64,000 bases of DNA. Origin: Thuidium tamariscinum. Its lineage: Eukaryota > Streptophyta > Bryopsida > Hypnales > Thuidiaceae. The DNA lies in assembly GCA_947034885.2 (NCBI GenBank), contig OX344752.2:16492001-16556000 (forward strand), in the 5' to 3' direction. Positions 56,570 to 64,000 of this stretch are shown in pieces; positions within the stretch are counted from its first letter, which is position 1, and each line of letters starts with the position of its first letter. Made by a program: the position numbers and the translations under genes. The notes below the pieces were generated by a model that was not told the DNA's origin, searched no databases, and worked only from the letters and a program-made list of their open reading frames with translations.

Positions 56570-57783
56570 TTGTTTTAGTAATTGGAAAAAATAGGGTCCA
56601 AAGATACATTCATGCCTAGAAAAACCAATGAAATTCACGTTCAGTAATGCTCAATAACTTGAATCCTCAAAGGGCCACCAGTTCCATAGCGCTACCCTAA
56701 AATTTTAGACAAGAGGTGCACATTAAGAGTAAAAATGTGCACCACCTCAACATTTTTTCAAGTAGTGGTTTTAGAGAACTTCCCAATAAAGCATTGAACC
56801 CCAAAAAACTTTTCCATACAGTATCCAAACGACTCATTCTTTGCTGCATTGGAATCTTCTATAATTTGACAATAACTTATAATAATTTGACTAGTAGGAA
56901 CTAGCCTGAGTAGGGTTTTCTGCCCTACCTTACTCAATTTTCTCGGTAATCATCACCAGTCGCTCCTGTTTTCAGTCCAAGAGCATCTCTATCCCCAAGT
57001 CCAATTCTCTTATCCAAATGTCGTAAGGTGACTGCCTGACTGGACCTCACATTTTGTAGTATTCAACAATCTCAAGGATAAAAGGTTCCTGTGGGTTTCG
57101 GAATCCACAGGAGCCGGATTATGCAGATTTCCCCACATGATGTCATTTCAATGTGAGTCAATAGAAACTTGTTTCCCATTGTTTTTCAATTCTGAAAGCA
57201 ACTATGACTTTGCGATGTGTCCTCCACTGCATAATAGAGATTAGTCAAACATTCTTCGTGCTCTTCTGTGTTACGCACAAGAGTCACCGCACAGGAAAAT
57301 CAAGGGCGTAATTTGTTCATTTGCTGAGAAGCAACAACCTCAAATGCTGCTTCCATCTTTGAGATGATGGTCGCTTCCAGGAAAAAAAACGGCGACCTCC
57401 ATTGGTTGTGCACGGACTCACAGAACGTGATTGTTACATGTTTCTCCCTTACCTTCAATTCCTCCTTCGCAGCCGACATGCAACACTCCTTTGGTCCACA
57501 AGAAATCTGTTTCAAACGACATACGCTCCATCAAATTTTTTAGTCAGATTTCTTGCAACCACTTTGCATGAAACACACTTCCACTCAAACAACTTCACTA
57601 TCTCCTAAGGGTGCTTACCAATTAAATGCAAAACGCATATTCAAGACATGATTACGTCTTTAGATTCTGACAAGGAATATTGTATGACATCGGAGGCAAC
57701 ATCTGAACATAAAAAACTACAGGACTTCATCAACCACATTAGAGCTACTTCCCATACCACCTGCACATGTTCTACGTGCTGAA

Positions 57784-58511
57784 GGGTGATTGCAAGAAAC
57801 ACTTGTCCTATTTTTTGTCCCCTTGACCTCCAACAGGTATTTTTTTGCTCATAACTTTTGCATAAATTTCCCTATCAACTTGAAATTTGGAATGAAGGTG
57901 AACACAAAAGTTTTATATGTTGTGTGATTTTTTCAGTTTTTTTAAAATTAGTTTACTATTTTTAAACTGCCCCCGATTGGCTGTCTACCTTGGCCATTTT
58001 GGGGGTTTTTAGTCCTATTTTTGACCCAAAAATGCAAATTTTGAGCTGAAAATTGGCATGCTTAGATATATAGTATAGTTACACAATCCCTAAAAAGGAT
58101 TTTTGAAAATATTAAACTGTCCAGCTTCCACATGTCGCCAAAGTGGCTGACTTTGCGCACGTGTAGAGAATAGAATTTATTTTTTCCAAATATGAAATTT
58201 GTTGGAAAAGAAAGACCTTTACTTGAAGAAAAAAAGGATTTTTCATTTTCTTTTTTTGAATTTTTTTACTATTTTTACCAAATTAGTGAAAAAAGAGCTA
58301 TTTTCATTGTATTTTCCATTGTCTATAACATTTAGAAAAAAAATTTCTTAGGTCTGAATTTCAAGAGACATAATATTCTCATTGCTCTTCAAATTATCCA
58401 TATTTTTTTCAATTTAAAAAAAATTTATTTCAAAGGGTCATAGGACTCACAGGACTCATTGATTTTGAGCCATTTTGAGCCAAAACCGGTAAGTGTTTCT
58501 TGCAACGACCC
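57784..58511. mobile_element. Candidate MITE with ~22-bp inverted ends
   Basis: GGGTGATTGCAAGAAACACT at 57784 and the inverted AGTGTTTCTTGCAACGACCC ending at 58511 form terminal inverted repeats around an AT-rich, non-coding body. The flanks share TGAA on both sides, a short (4-bp) duplication, so the superfamily is uncertain. The body (58000-58440) has A/T runs and ATTTTGAGC/GAGCCATTTTGAGCC words. Confidence 0.6.
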
Positions 58512-59084
58512 TGAAGGAAATGCATCGAGTCAGAAGTGAATGGTCGTTTCACTTTGTTCGAGGAAGTACAACAATACCTTCAATGAAACAAAGCCTCTTA
58601 TTACCTCCAGCACCATCGCGTTCCCAGTCCGCCAATCCTACTATGTGATGATGTCAGAAAACACTCCATACAAAATGACTGTCTCGTTACATTGACACTG
58701 AACCGCACGTTGCTACTTGGAGCACACGGCCACGAATCTTCCTGTTGCGGCCAATTCTACTGATAGTTATCCACAGTAATTTCATTCACAGTGACAGAAT
58801 CCTTTCTTAGCAATTGAAAGCAAGAACTAATTACATCAATTCCAGTACAGCAGCATGAGGACCTAACTACTATGCTGTGCCTCATACTCACAGAAATGGA
58901 TAATCTTTATGCAAACTTAATGCTATCCTTATTCGCTGCCCTCCACAAGATGACATCATCAACAACAAAATAAATAAATGTATGCAACTCGGGAAGAAAT
59001 CATGACAGAGACGCACATACACGAGCAATCCAGAGAAGGCAATTGGGAAGACAAGAAGACCACGACATCCCTCGCACTCAGCCA
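58512..59084. other. No gene seen between MITE and tRNase Z-like gene
   Basis: No supported coding exon. This DNA would hold the 3' flank of the minus-strand gene ending at 59085. Confidence 0.4.
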
Positions 59085-62000
59085 TTACTTGGGACCATAT
59101 TGTTTTAGCTTCTCCACAAATTTGTTGACCTGCACAAGCAAAAGGTTATACAACCTTCAGATTTGCAACATCTTGGACGTGACAATTTCAGAACGTTCGT
59201 TTGGAACTGCCAAAACACAGTTGCAACCGACATTCAGGGACATGGCTCAAAAGAACTAACATGAAGATACCAAACAGAAAATGCACGCATGCTACTTTCA
59301 CATCTGAAATAAGCAGCCCTGAAACTGGAAGTCTTCAAACTTCTTAATCATTCTGCACCTCTGCAATGACAAGATGCGGATTATCAGTTTCGACTAATTC
59401 AGACAACGTCTTCTTCCTATGTCCATCTTCCTGAGAGCACAGGATGTCTTTGCCAAGTAGCTCATCCTCGTGATTTTCATCAGCTACGTTCCACTTACTG
59501 TTTCCTCTCTTTCCCTTATCCTGTAGAGAAGGAGAATCAATAGTTAAAATAATGATCAAAAGAAAAGCGTAAAAAGACGTATGTAAAAAATAACAGAATA
59601 GACAAGGAGAACACCTCATTACACTACCATGCAATCAATGAAGCAAAATTCTTCAACTGATATAAGGAAGCTCAAACACTACCTCATGTAAAACAAGCTC
59701 GTGCACAACATATTTAATCATCATATGGGCATGAGATAGTTTCAAAGTAGTTCGAATCCAATTTCTTAGACCCTGAGGACCATAAATTTCAATGGGCTGC
59801 CGTGTAGATGGCGCTGTCATTCCTATCATGCACAGGAGGCCTTCCTACAAAATATGCACTACATGAGTCATTAAATCCTTGAACGAGGCTATTAAGTTCT
59901 TATAAGAGGGGATAGTCAAGTTATCCACAGCACAGTACAGAGATCAAATCCCCAATAATGCAATCAGGGTTTAAACTAATGACAGTCACCATTTCCTCTA
60001 CAGATTAAGAGTTGAGATAAATGAAGTTTCAGGGGGGTCAATGCACACCTGGGAGTCCAAATATCTTAATAGGTAGGAGAATCCCTTCAGTTAAGGAGCA
60101 ACTCAAAATGCGAAAACCGTTGTTTGACCGCTATTTAACAGTTAAAACACCACTGAAGAATATTATTTGCATTTCAAATACACACAATTTCACAAGCTTG
60201 AAATCGATTCAAGGATACATGATCTCCATGCATGTGAGTGATGAAAATGTTGTCAATAGTTCGCTGCCGAAACGGGGTCCTATGCAATTGCCGCTGCACA
60301 CCTTCGCCACAATCAAACATGTAGATCGAACCATGTGCACAACCATCAAATAACCACAAACTTAGGTAGGCAATTCTCTGATACATATTTTAGATACACT
60401 AGGAAATGCACCTACTTCACTACTCACTAAAAATATATTCGCCTATGAGACTTCAATTTATACTCCAAAAAAGCGCACTTGCCCTCTAATAAGGCCACTC
60501 ACTGGAGCGGGCACTGAACACATCAAATTGAAGATCGATGCAATGGAGTTGGAGAAAGTAGCATCATACTCCCCAGACTTGGGCTGCTAAATATGCTCAT
60601 AATCTAGAAAGAAGCTAAAACCCAACAACTTAAACCCGTGAAATCACAGCCTGACCTAGACGCAGCACAATACAGGATGTGTTGCGACTCAAGGTGGGCA
60701 TGGACGATGAGGTCCCTAAGAACACAACTTGCATGCCCCGGTGATCACAAAAGTCGGAAGTCATAAATGGAATCCGCTCCAGTTCACCTGCACAGGAACC
60801 CATTCATTCCCTCTTAGATATAGCCAGATACGAGGGATTTCAATGTCCAAATTGCATCCATTATCAAAGTTCACGGCCACCGCAAAATTACCACTACTTT
60901 AAGATTTACTCGATGCTTACTTTCACTAGAATTGGACGGACTATTTTGGTTCTTGTCATCAATTGCCGGTAATGGAGATTTTCTTCTCTGAGGCGAGTGG
61001 CGCACATTCTGCAGCCCACGGAGCCCCGAACGACTTGGATTTGAAGTTTCTTGAAATAGAGAGTCCTGAGTTCAATGAAAATACCGAAAGAGAATTACAA
61101 ATACCACCACCCTAAACCCAGATTTCGGGAAAACGATATCTGTAGTTCTGTTCCAAACATTCATTGCGTTTGCGACTGTCTTAAATTGCATTCATGTAAA
61201 TTCTGTTTCCAGAGACTCTACACTTAAGCTGCAGATACACATAAATTTTTTGAAAAACACACGTCAAATTATTACTGGGATTTCGAAAACAGTTTTATTC
61301 CATTTCCACGTGACACTGTCTCAACTTCACCATTCGTGAGAATTAATTGCATTCCGAGCACCAGTCGACAATAGTAGCAAAGTAATTGAATCAAATCAAC
61401 CAATGGAGAAGAAATCCAGCAGTCAGAATGCGGGCAAATCACACTACAAAATACAACTCCGATCAATCGCTACAAATGTGAGGACATTTTACCTTCTCAC
61501 TGGCTGCAACCCTCCCCGAACGACTTGATTTTGAATCTGCCCAATCTGGAGCGCCCTGAATTCATTGAAAATGGATCAAGACAATTACTAAACACCACCA
61601 CCCTAAACCCTTAACCACACCATGTGTGAGAAGTAACGATATTCTGACTCTGAATGGCCAGAATTGAACAAAAGGAGTAACGGGACTGAACCAAAACATA
61701 GGTCACAATGAGGCCAGAACTAACTACAAAATGTGGTTGTGATCCATCGCTACACACGTCACGACCTTAAATTACCTTCACAGTGGCTGCAAACTTCCCC
61801 GAACGACTTCGATTTGAATCTTCCCAATCTAAAGCGTACTGAATTCATTGAAAATGTAGAAAGGGAACATATGAAACACCAGCACCTTAACCTTAAACCC
61901 TAAACCCTAAACCCCGTGTGTGAGAAGTAACTGCATTAGGAGTGTGAATGGCCAGAAGAAACAGCAGCAGATAAGGGATTAAATCAAACCAGCGGTCACA

Positions 62001-62584
62001 ATGAGGACAGAGCCCACAAAGAAATGCGGTCACGATCCACCGCTACGCGTGTGAGGACATCAATTTACCTTCTTACCGACTGCAAACCTCCCTGAACGAC
62101 TTGAATTTGAATCTGCCCGATCTGGAGTGTCCTGAATTCATTGAAAATGTAGAAAGAAAATTACGAATTGAACAGCACCCTAAACCATACCAATAGCTAG
62201 GAGTACCTGCATTCCGAGTCTGAATGGCCAGAAGCGAACAATAGCTGCCAAGGGATTGAACCGAAACAGCGTTCACAACGAAGCCATAATCCAAATACAA
62301 AATGCGGCTGCGATCCATCGCAACGCATGAGAGGACATCAATTTACCTTCACAGTGCCTGCAATCCTCCCCACTGTTGCATGAGAAGTTCTCTGCATGTT
62401 ATTATTTGATCGACAAAGAGGACGACAGTTTCAAACCATGCTAATAGGATCTCCTCTAAACTTCATAGGGCCCAAGAGTTCAAAAAGGAGAATAACTTGA
62501 AATACAGCGAAAATGACTTACCTCACATGTGTACCCTTTCAATATTTTTTTGCCCCCTACCCTTGCATGGAAGACCACATATTC
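59085..62584 (-). CDS. tRNase Z-like (ELAC-type) metallo-beta-lactamase gene, likely incomplete
   Basis: Minus-strand exons with splice sites: 62584-62522, 62391-62347, 62131-62069, 61838-61776, 61555-61493, 61065-60921, 60787-60656, one ending 60219, 59844-59683, 59520-59359 and 59129-59085. The exon at 60787 reads MQVVFLGTSSSMPTLSRNTS, as in tRNase Z motif I (GTGSxxPSxxRN). The next reads MFDCGEGVQRQL and ITHMHGDH, the metal-binding signature HxHxDH. The following exon, GLLCMIGM and IEIYGPQGLRNWIRTTLKLS, also fits. tRNase Z trims the 3' end of precursor tRNAs. Oddities: the usual HGDH-FGLPGLL link is shortened, the junction before the HMHGDH exon does not phase cleanly, and the protein stops at VEKLKQYGPK without the C-terminal His motifs. 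So it may be a short isoform or a decaying copy. Confidence 0.6.
61493..62131 (-). repeat. Tandemly duplicated 63-nt exon cassettes
   Basis: Three 63-nt, phase-0 exons (62131-62069, 61838-61776, 61555-61493) encode related 21-residue peptides sharing ADSNSSRSGRF, EDSNRSRSGKF or ADSKSSRSGRV. Their introns also repeat (GAATTCATTGAAAATG and CCAGAAGCGAACA-like text), spaced 293 and 283 bp. A fourth relative starts the exon at 61065 (ETSNPSRSG). This is a genomic tandem duplication of an exon with its intron. A telomere-like CCTAAACCCTAAACCC tract lies within one of these introns, near 61895. Confidence 0.85.
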
Positions 62585-64000
62585 CTACACGGTAAGAGAA
62601 ATGAGAGATTCAAATCACTCTATGATATATAGAAGTTGCCACACTTCTCATGTCAAATGTATACATGTACACATATCTGTAAGCACATATTCATGACGTT
62701 TCAAATTGTGAGGTATCAAACTTCAGAAGCAAACAAGCTCTCCGTGGCCTACGGTAACAAGTTACTTAATTCAAGTTACTTAATTCTTGATTTCATTCAA
62801 TTTAATTTAAGTCATACAGTCCTAAAACTCCTATATAACAAGATCTCTCAAACATACACTCATTCATTGGTCATGATTGCCTTCAGAACCAAAGCAATGA
62901 CATTACAACATCTCCACTTACTATTCCAAGACTGAGTCCACGGGCTAATTTTATGAATTCAAAGGACCACAGAGAACTGAACATCTCTAACCTTACAAAA
63001 TCGAAATCTCATTGCTCGACCTGTAGAAGTCAATGACCTTGGTTCACTTCTTAACTTACCAAAACCAAAGTTTCATAGCCACTGCTCAAACAACTTTGGA
63101 ACTCATGATCATGCAACAGGAAATAAAACCTCCCAAAATAAATGAAAACAATAGAATGGAACAAGGATTAGTAAACAGTCACCTTGAATTACAGTTGCCT
63201 ACAACGCAACCTTCTTGTCTTCATTCATTTTCCTTTCACAGACGCCTTGCCTGTACCTTCAATAAATTGCAAAGGACCTGTGTGACACACTGACACGGTC
63301 TCCACATGACATCAAACAGCGTTTTTACCTAAACGTTGCATCTATAAAACTAGTAAACACAAAAATACAGAAGCGCACACTAAATTCAAAAGACCATACT
63401 TTCCTTATATTCCCAATAAAAGGTATTGCCGATTATGAAGCGTTAGGAATGGAGGACACGGGAAGACGTAGCATAGCGAAGGATTCTGCACTTGCTACAT
63501 GGCATTCATAACCCTAACTGCAGATTTTCAACTTCGTGCTGTCCCCTACTACACTGTGAGTGCTGACATTCTGACATACGTTTTAGAAAGTCTTCAGTCA
63601 CACATATGTATCTTCCCATTCCAATCCTGTAAACAAAGGTATACATCCGTAATAATGCGTAATCTTAATAGGGGATTACCAAACTGCTACTCATGATAAT
63701 ATAATATTCATGAACACATTCACATTGCTTGATGCTTGAAAGACATACTAAGACGTATCCATAATCCTAAATGTCAAAGTAGTTCTTGTCCTTCAACTTA
63801 AAAGACCTCCATAACGAATCCTACAATGATAGAAAAAGAGTAAATTATCCATCCCCACTCTAGTGCTGAATAAACGGTGAAGCTTATACTATATCTACGT
63901 ATGTCATGAAATATAAAAAAACATGCACTTCGTAGTACTGGCTTCCATACATTTCTGTCCAACAAATGGAATGTAGCCCTACACCTATTTTACTTCGAAG
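62585..64000. other. Upstream flank of tRNase Z-like gene, no supported exon
   Basis: AT-rich DNA with several short frames (for example 62636-62935 and 63033-63293) but no motif. The true 5' end of the minus-strand gene may be here or beyond the window. Confidence 0.35.

Noticed and set aside
45994-56767. A single large CACTA element spanning the B3 gene
   Set aside because: The candidate ends match only loosely and the 3-bp flanks (AAT, GTT) differ, so pairing is unsupported.

Overview
The window looks like repeat-rich nuclear DNA of a land plant or a close streptophyte relative. Evidence: a B3 DNA-binding domain, CACTA elements with the plant-type terminus CACTACAAGAAA, a Mutator-like transposase with a SWIM zinc finger, GT-AG introns and CCCTAAA telomere-type repeats. 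The large transposon load suggests a big genome, such as a bryophyte, lycophyte or fern, but I cannot fix the species. Most long open frames inside the GC-rich arrays are artefacts of repeats that lack stop codons.

Layout. 1-7.6 kb: degenerate AT-rich repeats, one terminus of a CAGGG-type (hAT-like) element at 2036, a 172-bp tandem repeat, and a higher-order array built on the motif GGGCGCGGAC. 7.6-12.1 kb: a head-to-head pair of intact intronless genes, a coiled-coil RING protein (-) and a divergent protein kinase (+). They share a 0.6-kb intergenic region in which a GGGCGSGGAC array lies between two outward-facing TATA boxes. 12.7-13.06 kb: an inverted array and a CAGGG-type terminus. 13.9-26.4 kb: a CACTA element whose multi-exon gene joins a Ptta/En/Spm-like part, an FCP1/HAD-phosphatase-like domain and a TNP1/Spm-like C-terminal domain. 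A 3.76-kb foldback hAT-like element with a perfect 8-bp target duplication splits this gene, and a 780-bp relative sits in its 3' flank.

26.4-30.3 kb: AT-rich DNA with a 584-bp MITE. 30.3-34.6 kb: a Mutator-like transposase gene (-) that stays open except for two in-frame TAG codons. 35.1-37.3 kb and 49.5-53.5 kb: two related insertions with TG...CA ends and 5-bp target duplications. They look like solo LTRs, and each carries a long ORF inside the LTR-like unit. 37.4-44.3 kb: probable host exons, an acidic-tailed protein, and a six-exon gene with a ParB-like DGNHR motif. The last visible exon of that gene is cut by a CACTA end that supplies the stop codon. Three near-identical palindromes lie in this stretch.

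53.8-54.4 kb: a compact two-exon B3-domain gene. 56-64 kb: mostly minus-strand exons, including a tRNase Z-like gene with GTSSSMPTLSRN and HMHGDH motifs. Its upstream region contains tandemly duplicated 63-nt cassette exons.

The strongest candidates for something new are: the CAGGG/GGACGTCCG/GGGCGSGGAC element family and its possible link to the kinase-RING pair; the HAD domain built into a CACTA protein; LTR-like units that encode proteins; and the tandem exon cassettes of the tRNase Z-like gene. All domain calls come from reading motifs by eye, without database searches.
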